64,000 bases of DNA from Methylobacterium sp. (GTDB taxonomy: Bacteria; Pseudomonadota; Alphaproteobacteria; Rhizobiales; Beijerinckiaceae). Below the pieces are notes generated by a model. The model made no database searches, was not told where the DNA came from, and saw nothing but the letters and a program-made list of their open reading frames with translations. Below, piece after piece: positions 28,748 to 39,551 of the stretch. The stretch covers positions 558,001 through 622,000 of the forward strand of contig JADCBP010000005.1 in NCBI GenBank assembly GCA_020253445.1. Reading direction: 5' to 3'. Each line of letters starts with the position of its first letter. Within the stretch, counting starts at the first letter, position 1. The position numbers and the translations under genes were made by a program.

Positions 28748-29347
28748 ACGGCTCGCCAGAACCAGCCGCCGCGCGATCGCCGCGCTGCCCGAGAGCAAGG
28801 GCCCGAAGGCGATGCCGCGCGGATCGCTGCTCTTCCTGACGCGCGGAACATGCACAAACACCACCGGCACCTTCGCTTTCGTGCCGCGAAGCGCGAAGCG
28901 ATAGGCTGCGTTGCACAGATAGGGCCCGGCATTCCGCGACAATCGAACCGGGTTGCCCGCTTCGCGCAGCAAATCCCGCAGGCGCGGCATCGGCGCGCGC
29001 CCCTTGAGGATCGCCGGGCCGGAATCGAGGCGCGCGAGCTTCGGCAGGCGTCCCGAGGCATCCCGCGCGGTGCGGCTTGTCCTGTTCCTCGCGACGATCT
29101 CCACCGTCACCGCCTTCCGCCTGGCCGCCACCCCGAACATCAGGATCGCGCGCGGCCGCTTCTCCAGCAGGGGCGCGAGGGCCGCCTCCGTCGGGCCATA
29201 GCTCACGGGGAGGATCGCGTGACGCACCTTCCAGCCCAACCATAGCCAGCCGGGCAGCCGCGCCAGCGCTTCCACGAGGCGGGCGGACGGGTTGACCGGC
29301 ACGCCCGGAAACGGGCCGAAGCCGGTGATCAGCAGGTCTGGCCGCAT
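28736..29347 (-). CDS. Pyroglutamyl-peptidase I family (C15) protein
   Basis: MRPDLLITGFGPFPGVPVNPSARLVEAL, NAGPYLCNAAYRFAL and VVFVHVPR; ATG at 29347. Confidence 0.8.
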   Translation of the reverse strand: MRPDLLITGFGPFPGVPVNPSARLVEALARLPGWLWLGWKVRHAILPVSYGPTEAALAPLLEKRPRAILMFGVAARRKAVTVEIVARNRTSRTARDASGRLPKLARLDSGPAILKGRAPMPRLRDLLREAGNPVRLSRNAGPYLCNAAYRFALRGTKAKVPVVFVHVPRVRKSSDPRGIAFGPLLSGSAAIARRLVLASRLAP

Positions 29348-29351
29348 GTGC

Positions 29352-31532
29352 TTATTGCGCCGCCACCGGCGGCTGCGAATAACCAAGCTTCCGGTTGAGC
29401 CCATCGAGCAGGCTCGCGGCAGCCTCGGCAATGTTCGTGCCGGGCGGGAAGATCGCCGTCGCGCCCGCTTCCATCAGCGCGGCGAAATCCTGCGGGGGGA
29501 TCACGCCGCCGACAACGATCATGATATCCGCCCCGCCCTCGGCGATCAGCGCCGCCTTCAGCGCGGGCACGAGCGTGAGATGGCCCGCCGCGAGGCTTGA
29601 AACACCCACGACATGCGCGTGGCCGGCCACGGCCTGCTTCGCGACTTCCTCGGGCGTGGCGAAAAGCGGGCCGATCTCCACTTCGAAACCGAGATCGCCA
29701 AAGGCTGAGGCCACCACCTTCTGGCCGCGATCATGTCCGTCCTGCCCGATCTTCGCGACGAGGATCTTCGGTTTGCGCCCCTCGTTCTCGGCGAAAGCCT
29801 GCACCATGCCGGAAGCGCGGGCGACCGCGGGGTTATCCTTGCCGACCGTGTCACGATAGATGCCCGAGACGACGCGGATCTCCGCCTGATGGCGGTTCCA
29901 GGCCTTCTCCAGCGCAAGGCTGATCTCGCCTACGGAGGCGCGGGCGCGGGCGGCATCGACCGCCAGCGCAAGGAGATTGCCGTTGCCGGAACGCGCCGCA
30001 TTCTCAAGCGCGGCGAGCGCGGTGTTCACCCTGCCCGCATCACGGCTGGCGCGCAGCTGCTTCAGTTTCTCGATCTGCCGGGCCCGCACGGCAGCGTTGT
30101 CGACCTGCAGGATGTCGAGCGGCCTTTCATCGAGCGGCTTCAACTGGTTCACACCGATGATCGCCTGCTCGCCGGAATCGATGCGGGCCTGGGTACGGGC
30201 CGCGGCTTCCTCGATTCGCAGCTTCGGAATGCCGGCCTCGATGGCCTTCGCCATGCCGCCGAGCTTTTCGACTTCCTGGATATGGGCCCAAGCCCGCGCC
30301 GCGAGATCAGCCGTGAGCTTTTCGACCATGCGCGCGCCGCCCCAGGGGTCGATCAGGCGGCAGGTGCCGCTCTCCTGCTGGATGAGAATCTGCGTATTGC
30401 GCGCGATGCGGGCGGAGAAGTCACTGGGCAGCGCGAGGGCTTCATCCAGCGCGTTGGTATGCAGCGATTGCGTGCCCCCTTGCGTCGCGGCCAATGCCTC
30501 GACAAGCGTGCGTGGCACATTGTTGAACACGTCCTGCGCTGCAAGAGACCAGCCGGAGGTCTGGCAATGCGTGCGGAGTGCCAGGGACTTGTCGCTCTTC
30601 GGCTCGAAGCCCTTCACGATCTTCGCCCAGAGCAGGCGCGCGGCGCGCATCTTGGCGATTTCCATGAAGAAATTCATGCCGATCGCCCAGAAGAACGAGA
30701 GGCGCGGCGCAAACGCGTCGATATCGAGGCCGGCGGCCGTGCCGGCGCGGAGATATTCGAGGCCATCGGCCAGGGTATAGGCGAGTTCGAGATCCTGCGT
30801 CGCGCCCGCCTCCTGCATGTGATAGCCGGAGATCGAGATCGAGTTGAATTTCGGCATGTTCTCCGCCGTGAAGGCGAAGATGTCCGAGATGATCCGCATC
30901 GACCCCTTGGGCGGGTAGATATAGGTGTTGCGGACCATGAACTCCTTCAGGATGTCGTTCTGGATGGTGCCGGAGAGCTGCTTTGCCGGCACGCCCTGCT
31001 CCTCGCCCGCCACGATGAAGAGCGCGAGGATGGGCAGGACCGCGCCGTTCATCGTCATCGACACGCTCATGCGGTCGAGCGGGATGCCATCGAAAAGCGT
31101 GCGCATGTCGAGGATGGAATCGATCGCGACACCCGCCATGCCCACGTCACCGGCCACGCGCGGGTGATCGGAATCGTAGCCGCGATGCGTCGCGAGATCG
31201 AAGGCGACCGAAAGCCCCTTCTGCCCTGCCGCGAGGTTGCGGCGGTAGAAGGCGTTCGAATCCTCCGCCGTGGAGAAGCCCGCATATTGGCGGATGGTCC
31301 ACGGGTTCGTCACATACATCGTGGGGTAGGGGCCACGCAGGAAGGGCGCTGCACCGGGCCATGTCGAGAGGAAATCGAGGCCGGCGAGGGCAACCTCATC
31401 CGTCAGCGGCTGGATGGCGATGCCTTCGGGTGTCTCCCAGGCAGAAGCGCGGGCGGCATGCTCGCGCGCGGCCTGTGACGGCGCTCGGCTCGAAGGCTTG
31501 GGGAGGTTCGAGAAATCCGGGACCATGGGCAT
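29352..31532 (-). CDS. mutB: Methylmalonyl-CoA mutase large subunit
   Basis: [59 protein letters not shown]-terminal B12 domain [14 protein letters not shown]. Start is 31532 or 31526. Confidence 0.93.
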   Translation of the reverse strand: MPMVPDFSNLPKPSSRAPSQAAREHAARASAWETPEGIAIQPLTDEVALAGLDFLSTWPGAAPFLRGPYPTMYVTNPWTIRQYAGFSTAEDSNAFYRRNLAAGQKGLSVAFDLATHRGYDSDHPRVAGDVGMAGVAIDSILDMRTLFDGIPLDRMSVSMTMNGAVLPILALFIVAGEEQGVPAKQLSGTIQNDILKEFMVRNTYIYPPKGSMRIISDIFAFTAENMPKFNSISISGYHMQEAGATQDLELAYTLADGLEYLRAGTAAGLDIDAFAPRLSFFWAIGMNFFMEIAKMRAARLLWAKIVKGFEPKSDKSLALRTHCQTSGWSLAAQDVFNNVPRTLVEALAATQGGTQSLHTNALDEALALPSDFSARIARNTQILIQQESGTCRLIDPWGGARMVEKLTADLAARAWAHIQEVEKLGGMAKAIEAGIPKLRIEEAAARTQARIDSGEQAIIGVNQLKPLDERPLDILQVDNAAVRARQIEKLKQLRASRDAGRVNTALAALENAARSGNGNLLALAVDAARARASVGEISLALEKAWNRHQAEIRVVSGIYRDTVGKDNPAVARASGMVQAFAENEGRKPKILVAKIGQDGHDRGQKVVASAFGDLGFEVEIGPLFATPEEVAKQAVAGHAHVVGVSSLAAGHLTLVPALKAALIAEGGADIMIVVGGVIPPQDFAALMEAGATAIFPPGTNIAEAAASLLDGLNRKLGYSQPPVAAQ

Positions 31533-31540
31533 TCTCCCGC

Positions 31541-33448
31541 TCACGAATTCGGCTCGATGCATGAATTTTCCAGGCCAGTCAGCAGATGATCGAGGAATGC
31601 GACCAGATCCATGCCAAAGGCAACATAACCGCTCACGCCGCTTTCCGCGAGCAGCGCTTCGAGGTCGCCAGGCTTGCCGGCCATCAGCAGGGGGGCGGCC
31701 CCGGCCGCGTGGAGGGCCTGCGCGATCGGGACGGCTTCCAGCTGATATTCCGCATCCGCCCCGACGAGGCAGGCGAGGGTGGTGCCAGAAGCCTTGAAGG
31801 CGCGGACGAGTTCATCGATATCCGTGCCGCCCGCCGAAAGCGGGAAGCCATCCGACAGAAGCGCCTCGATGCCGCCGGTCTCGAAGGCGTTCTTCGTGAA
31901 GGTCGCGCGCGGGGTGAAATCCGCGAGCCGGCCCAGGGGCGCCAGGAAGATGCGCGGTTTCGCGCCCCTTGCGGCAAGCGCATCGGCGCGGTCGCGCAGG
32001 GCTTCGAAGGGTGCGGCGAGCCGCATGCCGGGGAACTTGGTCTGGCTCGCGGAAGCGGCGGGCGCGGGCATCAGCACCGGGGTTTCCACTTCCGTGATGT
32101 TCGGGAACTCGCTCACGCCGGTCACCGGAACCGCACGGCTGGCAACAGCGCGCAGGCGGTTTTCGCGCGTGGCCGCGATCTTCCGGGCGAAGGCGCCGGT
32201 TTCAAGCGCCGCCGCCATGCCGCCGAGGCTGCCCGCGCGCTCGGCCTCGAGATGCTGGACGATGGCCCAGGCCTTCTCCTCCAGCGTCTCGGTGATCTCC
32301 TCGATCGCGCCGGAGCCGGAAGCCGGGTCGATCATGCGATGGAGGTTGGATTCACGCAGGAGGATGAGGCTCGTGTTGCGCGAGAGGCGGCGCGCATTGG
32401 AATCCGGCAGGCCGAGCGCCGCGCTATACGGAAGCAGCGTGAGCGAATCCGCCCCGCCCAGAGCCGCCGCGAGGCCGGCGATCGACACGCGCAGCATGTT
32501 GCCGTTGGGGTCGCGCCGCGTCATCATGCGGAAGGCGCTTTCGGCATGGATGAACGCGGGTGCGGGCTTCTTCACCCCGCAATGTTCGAGCACGCCGGCC
32601 CAGAGGCGGCGGAAAGCACGGATTTTCGCGAGCGTGAGGAATTGATTCTGATCCGCCGCGATGGTGAAAGCAATCAGCATCTGTGCTTTCTCCGGCGCGA
32701 ATCCACCCTTGCCGAGCAGGCGCAGATAGGTGATCCCTTGCGCGATCAGGCTTGCGATTTCCTGCGCCTCGCTGGCACCTGCTTCATGGAAGGGGCGGGA
32801 ATCCGCCATCAGGAACGGGCCCGTGAACCCGGCTTCAAGCAGCGCCAGAACCGCTTCGCGGATACGCGTGCAGATCGCAAGCCATGCTTTTGGAATCGCG
32901 CCAATGCGCGCCCAATCCGCCAGCGGGCGCATGCCGAACTCGACCTTCAGCGTCGCGCCCGGCAGGTTGCGGGATTTCGCATAGGTCCGGAAGAGGTCGG
33001 CCACCTCCGCCCCCGCGAAGGGCGGCGGATCAAACCTCAGGCGCACGAGATCGCAATGGATGCCCGCGAGCGCGGTCGCCAGCGCCTCCGCCCTCGGCGG
33101 CAGGCCGAAACCGCGCGCGGTGAGCGAACCCGCGAAGGCGAGGGTGAGCTGATCCGCCCCGCCCTCGAGATCGATCAGCGCGAGGCGATTGGCTTCTGCG
33201 GCATCGGGGTGATCCACCGTCGCGGCGATGCCCCAGGGGGCGGCGCCGCGCGCACCGGCGATCGGCTCGGCCTGCGCGTCACGCGGATAGATCGGCTGAA
33301 GCGCGATCCCATCCGCGGTGAGGGTCACGAGCTTCTTCTCGAAGGGCACGCCCTTCAGAACGCCATCGACCAGGCGACGCCAGTCGCCTTCGGTCACGGC
33401 CGGAAATTCAGAGGCAAGTTTCGGCGGGGTGAGATCGGGGGCATCCAT
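31541..33448 (-). CDS. mutA: Methylmalonyl-CoA mutase small subunit
   Basis: Homologous mutase fold ([32 protein letters not shown]), upstream of mutB. Confidence 0.88.
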   Translation of the reverse strand: MDAPDLTPPKLASEFPAVTEGDWRRLVDGVLKGVPFEKKLVTLTADGIALQPIYPRDAQAEPIAGARGAAPWGIAATVDHPDAAEANRLALIDLEGGADQLTLAFAGSLTARGFGLPPRAEALATALAGIHCDLVRLRFDPPPFAGAEVADLFRTYAKSRNLPGATLKVEFGMRPLADWARIGAIPKAWLAICTRIREAVLALLEAGFTGPFLMADSRPFHEAGASEAQEIASLIAQGITYLRLLGKGGFAPEKAQMLIAFTIAADQNQFLTLAKIRAFRRLWAGVLEHCGVKKPAPAFIHAESAFRMMTRRDPNGNMLRVSIAGLAAALGGADSLTLLPYSAALGLPDSNARRLSRNTSLILLRESNLHRMIDPASGSGAIEEITETLEEKAWAIVQHLEAERAGSLGGMAAALETGAFARKIAATRENRLRAVASRAVPVTGVSEFPNITEVETPVLMPAPAASASQTKFPGMRLAAPFEALRDRADALAARGAKPRIFLAPLGRLADFTPRATFTKNAFETGGIEALLSDGFPLSAGGTDIDELVRAFKASGTTLACLVGADAEYQLEAVPIAQALHAAGAAPLLMAGKPGDLEALLAESGVSGYVAFGMDLVAFLDHLLTGLENSCIEPNS

Positions 33449-33539
33449 GGACGGCTTCTATAACGCGAGCCTCGCCCAAGTTGAAATGGACTTTGGAAGG
33501 GGGCTGATCGCCCCCGTCAGAGGCATGAAAAAGCCTTGC

Positions 33540-33567
33540 GAAAAAGCCTCGCGCCCGCGCACGAGGC
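33540..33567 (-). terminator. Rho-independent terminator for the minus-strand gene 33595..33987
   Basis: On the minus strand: GCCTCG-TGCGCGGGCG-CGAGGC followed by TTTTT. Confidence 0.6.
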
Positions 33568-33594
33568 CTTGAAATCCGCCTGGGTCCGATGGCC

Positions 33595-33987
33595 TCAGAC
33601 GAACTGGCTGAGGCCCGGGATGGCGCCCACCAGCGCGCCCATCGCGTCTTCGCCGGCCGTCTCGCGGCCATAGGCGAAGACTTCCTTGGAGAGAGACTGG
33701 ATCTGTCCCATGCCAAGGCCCGCGCCCATCAGCTGCTGGCCCAGCGCCATCACGCCGCCACCGCCGCCCATCATGCCCATCAGCCCGCCGAGGAGACCGC
33801 CGCCGCCTTCCGAAGCGGCATGGGCCGCCGCCAGTTCGGCCGCGCCCGGCATGGCAGCGAAGGCTTCGCCCGCGGCTTCCGGCGCTTCCTTCTGCAGGAA
33901 GGCGAGGATCATCCCCACGGCCTTCTCGGCCAGAGCGGGGTCAAGCCCGACATTCTGAACCACGCGGTTGATGAGTTCCTGCATCAT
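33595..33987 (-). CDS. Small Gly-rich hypothetical protein (DUF2267/DUF2780-like helical)
   Basis: MMQELINRVVQNVGLDPALAEKAVGMILAFLQKEAPEAAGEAFAAMPGAAELAAAH...GGGLLGGLMGMMGGGGGVMALGQQL. Confidence 0.65.
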   Translation of the reverse strand: MMQELINRVVQNVGLDPALAEKAVGMILAFLQKEAPEAAGEAFAAMPGAAELAAAHAASEGGGGLLGGLMGMMGGGGGVMALGQQLMGAGLGMGQIQSLSKEVFAYGRETAGEDAMGALVGAIPGLSQFV

Positions 33988-34212
33988 GATCGATCCTCCC
34001 CGGATGAGACGTTGCCGGAGCGTTACGCGATCCCGCCGGGGCAGGCAAGGCAAGATTGTTTAGATGTAAACAAGTTCGGCTGCGCCGATCCCCTCACGCC
34101 TCGCCGATGGTCACGCGCGAAGCTTTCGACCAGATGAGAATGGCGCACGAATTTCGCTCGAATGCGATCTTTCCGAAATCGGGGCGAAGCGGATATATGC
34201 GCTGGTCGCCTC

Positions 34213-35772
34213 ATGGAAAACGGCTGGAGAAAGACCTTGGCAGACGCGAAGACCATTCTGATCGGCAAGAGCGAGACCAAGTTCGAGGAATTGACCCTCA
34301 AGCTGGCCAATCGCCACGGCCTCGTGACCGGCGCGACGGGCACCGGCAAGACCGTGACGTTGCAGAAACTGGCCGAAGGCTTTTCGGCCAATGGCGTGCC
34401 GGTCTTCACGGCGGATATCAAGGGCGACCTTTCGGGCGTCGCCGCCATGGGCAATGCGCTCCCGCCCTTCGTGAACCGCGCGAAGGAGATCGGCGTCGAA
34501 TACAGGGCCGAGCAATATCCGGTCGTGTTCTGGGATCTCTTCGGGGAGCAGGGCCACCCCATCCGCACCACGGTGGCCGAGATGGGCCCGCTGCTGCTTG
34601 CGCGCCTGATGGAACTCAACGAGACGCAGGAAGGCGTGCTGAACATTCTCTTCCGCTATGCGGATGAGCATGGGCTGCTGTTGCTCGACCTGAAGGACCT
34701 CCGCGCGATGCTTGCGGAACTCGGCAACAACAAGGAATTGCAGGCCGATTTGCAGGCGACCTACGGCAATGTGTCCTCGGCCTCGGTGGGGGCGATCCAG
34801 CGTCAGCTTCTGGTGCTCGAGAACCAGGGTGGCGCGAATTTCTTCGGCGAGCCTGCGTTGGAGCTCGCGGATTTCATGCGCACGGATGAGGATGGCAAGG
34901 GCCACATCAACATTCTCGCCGCCGACAAGCTGATGAAGTCGCCGCGCCTTTACGCGACCTTCCTGCTGTGGATGCTCTCCGAACTCTTCGAGCAGCTGCC
35001 GGAAGTGGGTGATCCCGAGAAACCCAAGCTCGTCTTCTTCTTCGATGAAGCGCATCTCCTTTTTGATAACGCGCCCGCCGCGCTGATCGACGCGATCGAG
35101 CAGGTCGTGCGCCTCATCCGCTCGAAGGGCGTGGGCGTGTATTTCGTGACGCAGAACCCGCTCGACGTGCCGGACAAGGTCGGCGCGCAGCTCGGCAATC
35201 GTGTGCAGCATGCCCTTCGCGCCTTCACCCCGCGCGAGCAGAAGGCCTTGAAGGCCGCAGCCGAAACCTTCCGCCCGAACCCGAAATTCAGGACCGCCGA
35301 GGTCATCACCAATCTCGGCGTGGGGGAGGCGCTGGTCTCGGTGCTCGAGGGCAAGGGCGCGCCCTCGATGGTGGAACGCACGCTTGTAGCCCCGCCGGGC
35401 GGGCGCGTGGGGCCAATCACGCCGCAGGAGCGTGCGGCCCTGATGCGCGAGAGCCCGTTCCGCAACAAGTATACCGAGACGGCCGATCGCGAGAGCGCCT
35501 TCGAGATGCTGGCGGCGAAAGCCGAGGCAGCCGCCAGGGCTGCGCAGGGCGGCGGCGGCCTTTTCGACAATGTGCTCGGCGGCCTTTTTGGCGGCAGCGC
35601 GCCGGCGCCGGCGCCCACGGGACGAGGTCGCGCCGCGCCCCGCCCGCAACCGAGCATGGCCGAGAAGATCGCGACCTCCGCCGCGCGCTCCGTGGCAAAC
35701 ACGGTCGGCCGGCAGATCGGCACGGCCATCGTGCGCGGCGTGCTGGGTAGCCTGCTGGGCGAGAGGCGTTGA
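34213..35772 (+). CDS. HerA-like helicase / DUF853 family ATPase (YjgR-like)
   Basis: Walker [20 protein letters not shown], Walker [45 protein letters not shown]. Confidence 0.88.
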   Translation: MENGWRKTLADAKTILIGKSETKFEELTLKLANRHGLVTGATGTGKTVTLQKLAEGFSANGVPVFTADIKGDLSGVAAMGNALPPFVNRAKEIGVEYRAEQYPVVFWDLFGEQGHPIRTTVAEMGPLLLARLMELNETQEGVLNILFRYADEHGLLLLDLKDLRAMLAELGNNKELQADLQATYGNVSSASVGAIQRQLLVLENQGGANFFGEPALELADFMRTDEDGKGHINILAADKLMKSPRLYATFLLWMLSELFEQLPEVGDPEKPKLVFFFDEAHLLFDNAPAALIDAIEQVVRLIRSKGVGVYFVTQNPLDVPDKVGAQLGNRVQHALRAFTPREQKALKAAAETFRPNPKFRTAEVITNLGVGEALVSVLEGKGAPSMVERTLVAPPGGRVGPITPQERAALMRESPFRNKYTETADRESAFEMLAAKAEAAARAAQGGGGLFDNVLGGLFGGSAPAPAPTGRGRAAPRPQPSMAEKIATSAARSVANTVGRQIGTAIVRGVLGSLLGERR

Positions 35773-35785
35773 GCGCCTGCCAGCC

Positions 35786-36193
35786 TCAGTAGATTGTCAT
35801 ATCGACGTTGTAGCGCCGCGTTGACCCGTCGCTATAGACGAGCTGGAAACTGAACCTGTCCGAACCGCGATAGCCTTCCGTCGCCCGGTAAATGACCGTA
35901 ATGCCGGGCGTGCGGCGTTCAGAGCATTTCCTGAACGCCCCTTTATTGCCAAATTCGACGAAATCAGCTTTCTGAATGGCCTCTACCTTGCCGTTCTGCG
36001 GCGGTACAGGCAGGACCATGCGGATCTGACCGATGGGCTCGCAATTCTTTCGGACATGCCCCGCATGCAGGAAGTTCAGGGGTTGGGTCCCAACGGCATA
36101 GCGCAACCAGTTATAGGTCTCGTTTCGCGCCTGCGCGGCAGCGACCGAAGGAAGAATGGCAAGCGCAAAGAGCAAAGCAACAGCAAATTTCAT
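35786..36193 (-). CDS. Small secreted hypothetical protein (paralogue A)
   Basis: Signal peptide MKFAVALLFALAILPSVAAAQA; C-terminal YRGSDRFSFQLVYSDGSTRRYNVDMTIY. Confidence 0.75.
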   Translation of the reverse strand: MKFAVALLFALAILPSVAAAQARNETYNWLRYAVGTQPLNFLHAGHVRKNCEPIGQIRMVLPVPPQNGKVEAIQKADFVEFGNKGAFRKCSERRTPGITVIYRATEGYRGSDRFSFQLVYSDGSTRRYNVDMTIY

Positions 36194-36645
36194 TGCGCTT
36201 TCCCTCCTCGCAAGACCGTGACCTTAACATCGAAATGTTTCGCCTTGCCGTCGAAGTAGACAATCGCGAAGCGGAATGCGTCGTCTCCCTGAAAATCGTC
36301 CCGCGCCTTGTAGGTGGCATATGTCGCCATGATCTTCTGGCTGTTGCAGGCCGAACGTGGATTGTCCTTCGGGTAGTTCGGGAAAGTTTCCAGCGATTTT
36401 TCCGTCAGTTCGCCTGATTTGGGAGCTGTGATCACCGCGATCCGATTTGGTTCTCTGACAGTGCAATCCCGCGCTAAGGCATAGCCGCGCCTCACCAGGA
36501 TTTCTTGCCCGGCCACCGCCGTGATCGTCACGGCTTCATATTGGATTTTTTCGGGAGGTGGTTCCGCTCCGCGCTTTTTCTGGGCAAGAGCGGGTGATAT
36601 TGTCAGGAGGATCGCCGATAGCAAAAGCAGGAAATGTTGGCGCAT
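36190..36645 (-). CDS. Small secreted hypothetical protein (paralogue B)
   Basis: Signal peptide MRQHFLLLLSAILLTISPALAQ; C-terminal FQGDDAFRFAIVYFDGKAKHFDVKVTVL; 4-nt overlap with the downstream paralogue. Confidence 0.75.
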   Translation of the reverse strand: MRQHFLLLLSAILLTISPALAQKKRGAEPPPEKIQYEAVTITAVAGQEILVRRGYALARDCTVREPNRIAVITAPKSGELTEKSLETFPNYPKDNPRSACNSQKIMATYATYKARDDFQGDDAFRFAIVYFDGKAKHFDVKVTVLRGGKAQ

Positions 36646-36718
36646 AAATAGTCCCCCCTTATGACAATGGCCACAGAAAACCATAACGGCGCTTTTGAGC
36701 GCAAGGGCTTGTTTTAGA

Positions 36719-37333
36719 ATGCTCCTGCCTTTCGTCACCGGGTTTGCCATTGGCGGATCGCTCATCGTGGCGATCGGCGCGCAGAACGCCTTCGTGCTGC
36801 GGCAGGGCATCAAGCGCGAGCATGTCTTCGCGGTCTCGCTGTTCTGCGCACTCTCGGATGCGACGCTGATCGCGCTGGGCGTCGCGGGGCTCGGCTTCCT
36901 GATCGAGAAGGTGCCGGGGCTGATCACGGCCGTCACGATTTTCGGTATCGTGTTCCTGCTGGCTTATGGCGTCATGGCAGCGCGCCGCGCGATGACTCCC
37001 GGTGCCATGGCCGTGGGGCAGGGCGCACCCCTCACGCTCAAGGCCGCGCTCTCGGCTTGCGCGGCTTTCACCTTCCTCAACCCGCATGTCTATCTCGATA
37101 CGGTCATCCTCGTCGGCAGCCTCGCGGCGGGCTATGCGGGGCAGGAGCGCTGGGCTTATGGCATGGGTGCCGCAAGCGCGTCCTTCGTCTGGTTTTTCGG
37201 GCTTGGCTATGGCGCGCGGGTGCTCACCCCGTTATTTGCAAAGCCGATGGCCTGGCGCATTCTCGATGCGATCATCGCATGCATCATGGGGATGATTGCG
37301 CTGAAACTCGGGCTGTGGATGATCAGGGGCTGA
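36719..37333 (+). CDS. LysE/ArgO-family amino-acid exporter
   Basis: GSLIVAIGAQNAFVLRQGIKREHVF and FLNPHVYLDTVILVGSLA are LysE/ArgO signatures. Confidence 0.88.
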   Translation: MLLPFVTGFAIGGSLIVAIGAQNAFVLRQGIKREHVFAVSLFCALSDATLIALGVAGLGFLIEKVPGLITAVTIFGIVFLLAYGVMAARRAMTPGAMAVGQGAPLTLKAALSACAAFTFLNPHVYLDTVILVGSLAAGYAGQERWAYGMGAASASFVWFFGLGYGARVLTPLFAKPMAWRILDAIIACIMGMIALKLGLWMIRG

Positions 37334-37360
37334 AGCTCTCTACCCCGCGAAGGCCGAATC

Positions 37361-38743
37361 ATGTCCCTCCCTGCCGTTCTCTCGCGCCTGGATGCCAGCC
37401 ACGAGAACACCCTCGCCCGCCTGAAAGCCTGGCTGGCGATCCCCTCCATTTCCACCGATCCGGCCTACAGGGCCGAGGTGCGGCGCGCGGGCGCGCATCT
37501 CGTGGCGGACCTCACGACCATGGGCTTCGAGGCTTCCTTGCGCGAAACGCCCGGTCATCCCGTGGTGGTGGGCCATCGCCGCCGGCCCGGCAAGCCGCAC
37601 ATCCTCTTCTACGGCCATTACGACGTGCAGCCCGTCGACCCGCTGGAATTGTGGGAACAGCCCCCCTTCGAGCCGGTGGTGAAGGAGGTTTCACCCGGCG
37701 GGCCGGCGATCTGCGCGCGTGGCGCCTCGGATGACAAGGGCCAGATCATGACCTTCCTGGAGGCGTGCCGCGCCATCATCGCCGAGACGGGCGACCTGCC
37801 GGTATCGCTCTCGGTGATGATCGAGGGCGAGGAGGAGAATGGTTCCATCAACCTGCCGGAATTCCTCGAGAAGAATGCGGCGGAGTTCAAGGCGGATATC
37901 TGCCTTGTCTGCGATACCGGCATGTGGGATCGCGGCCGGCCGCAGATCACCTCGTCGCTGCGGGGCCTGCTCTATGAGGAGATCATCGTGCGGGCCGCGA
38001 ATCGCGACCTGCATTCCGGCCATTTCGGCGGCACGGCGCAGAACCCCCTCCACATCCTGGCGCGCATCATCGCCGCCATGCATGATGCCGAGGGACGGGT
38101 GGCCGTCCCCCATTTCTATGAGGGTGTTCACGAGACGGGCGACAACCGCAAGGCCTCGTGGGAGGCGCTCGGCCTCACGGAGGCGGATTTCCTCGGCACG
38201 GTCGGCCTGAAATTCGCCGCCGGCGAGAGGGGCCGGACGCTGATCGAGAAGATCCAGGCGCGCCCGACCTGCGATTGCAACGGCATCTGGGGCGGCTATA
38301 CCGAAGCCGGCACCAAGACCGTGATCGCGGCGCAGGCGCGTGCGAAGATTTCGTTCCGCCTCGTTCACGACCAGGACCCCAAGGCCATCCAGAAGAACTT
38401 CCGCGAATATGTCGCAGGCATGATCCCGCCGGATTGTTCGGTGGAGTTCATCGGCTACAAGGGCAGCCGCGCGGTGCAGGTGAGCGAGGACAGCCCCGAT
38501 ATGCGCCTTGCGGTTCAGGCCCTGCGCGACGAATGGGGCACGGAACCCGTGGTGCTCGGCCATGGCGGTTCGATCCCCGTCGTGGGGGATTTCAAGCGCC
38601 TGCTGGGGCTCGATGCGCTGCTGATCGGCTGGAGCCTCGACGATGATCGCATCCATTCGCCGAACGAGAAATACGATCTCGAGAACTTCTATCGCGGACA
38701 GAAAAGCTGGGCGCGCATCCTTCTCGCGCTGGCGAACCGCTGA
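37361..38743 (+). CDS. M20-family dipeptidase
   Basis: HILFYGHYDVQPVDPLELWEQPPFEPVV, ARGASDDKGQIMTFLEA, IEGEEENGS; 460 aa. Confidence 0.88.
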   Translation: MSLPAVLSRLDASHENTLARLKAWLAIPSISTDPAYRAEVRRAGAHLVADLTTMGFEASLRETPGHPVVVGHRRRPGKPHILFYGHYDVQPVDPLELWEQPPFEPVVKEVSPGGPAICARGASDDKGQIMTFLEACRAIIAETGDLPVSLSVMIEGEEENGSINLPEFLEKNAAEFKADICLVCDTGMWDRGRPQITSSLRGLLYEEIIVRAANRDLHSGHFGGTAQNPLHILARIIAAMHDAEGRVAVPHFYEGVHETGDNRKASWEALGLTEADFLGTVGLKFAAGERGRTLIEKIQARPTCDCNGIWGGYTEAGTKTVIAAQARAKISFRLVHDQDPKAIQKNFREYVAGMIPPDCSVEFIGYKGSRAVQVSEDSPDMRLAVQALRDEWGTEPVVLGHGGSIPVVGDFKRLLGLDALLIGWSLDDDRIHSPNEKYDLENFYRGQKSWARILLALANR

Positions 38744-38746
38744 GGC

Positions 38747-39442
38747 TCAATCCACCCCGTGAAGGTCGGGAACGATCTTGAGGGGCGGAAGGCCGGGATA
38801 TTCATCCGGCAGGCCGGTGCGATTGACCCAGATGGGCGTGAAGCCGGCCGCGAAGGCGCCGGCAATGTCCCAGCGGTTCGAGGAGACGAAGGTGATATCC
38901 GAAGGGTGGTCCGCCAGCGCAAGCCGGCTTGCGACGGCATAGACCGGCATGGCCGGCTTGAAATGGCCGGTCTGCTCGACCGAGATCACCTGATCGATGT
39001 ATCCGCCCAGTCGGCTCGCGGCGATCGCATTCTTCACCATGGCATGCGTGCCATTGGTGAAGACCACCGTGCGGTGACGCGCGGATTTCAGCCGCCCCAG
39101 GACCTTCGCCACATCCGGAAAGGCATCGAGCACGCGATAGGCGTCGAGCAAGGCGTTGCGCAGGGCCGGATCGCCAAGCCCGAAGCGTGCCATCGCGAAA
39201 TCCAGCGCGCGTTCGGTCAGCGTCCAGAAATCGGCGCTGCCGCCGCGCCCCATCGCGGTCAGAACCCAGCTGTATTCGAGCTGCTTCTGCCGCCACAGGG
39301 CGGAGAGTTCCTGCGCCTTGTCGCCCAGCGGCGCGCCGGCGCGAATCACTGCGGAGTGAACATCGAAGAGAGTGCCATAGGCGTCAAACATGAAGATGCG
39401 AGCCAAGGTTCCTCCGCGTGATGCCAGGCCGAAGCCGATCAT
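38747..39442 (-). CDS. Haloacid dehalogenase type II
   Basis: IFMFDAYGTLFDVHSAV, VVFTNGTHAMVKNAI, FVSSNRWDIAGAFAAGFTPIWVNR. Start is 39442 or 39391. Confidence 0.8.
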   Translation of the reverse strand: MIGFGLASRGGTLARIFMFDAYGTLFDVHSAVIRAGAPLGDKAQELSALWRQKQLEYSWVLTAMGRGGSADFWTLTERALDFAMARFGLGDPALRNALLDAYRVLDAFPDVAKVLGRLKSARHRTVVFTNGTHAMVKNAIAASRLGGYIDQVISVEQTGHFKPAMPVYAVASRLALADHPSDITFVSSNRWDIAGAFAAGFTPIWVNRTGLPDEYPGLPPLKIVPDLHGVD

Positions 39443-39551
39443 GGCTTTTGATCGGTTGATGATTTGTTCGAATAGCGCGGCCTGTAAAGCCCGGAGTGAT
39501 TGACCTTCCCCTGGCCTGCCGCTCGTATGGGGAAGTTTTATCCCGGAGGGC

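Noticed and set aside
29733-31478. 581-aa plus-strand ORF
   Set aside because: Antisense to mutB; shadow ORF.
31586-33463. 625-aa plus-strand ORF
   Set aside because: Antisense to mutA; shadow ORF.
33595-33987. Gly/Met-rich tract as a repeat toxin or bacteriocin
   Set aside because: The rest of the protein looks like a small helical DUF family and there are no maturation or immunity genes nearby.
34213-35772. HerA-like ATPase as part of a defence system (e.g. HerA-nuclease or HerA-SIR2)
   Set aside because: It matches the housekeeping DUF853/YjgR type, and no NurA, SIR2 or DUF4297 partner is adjacent.
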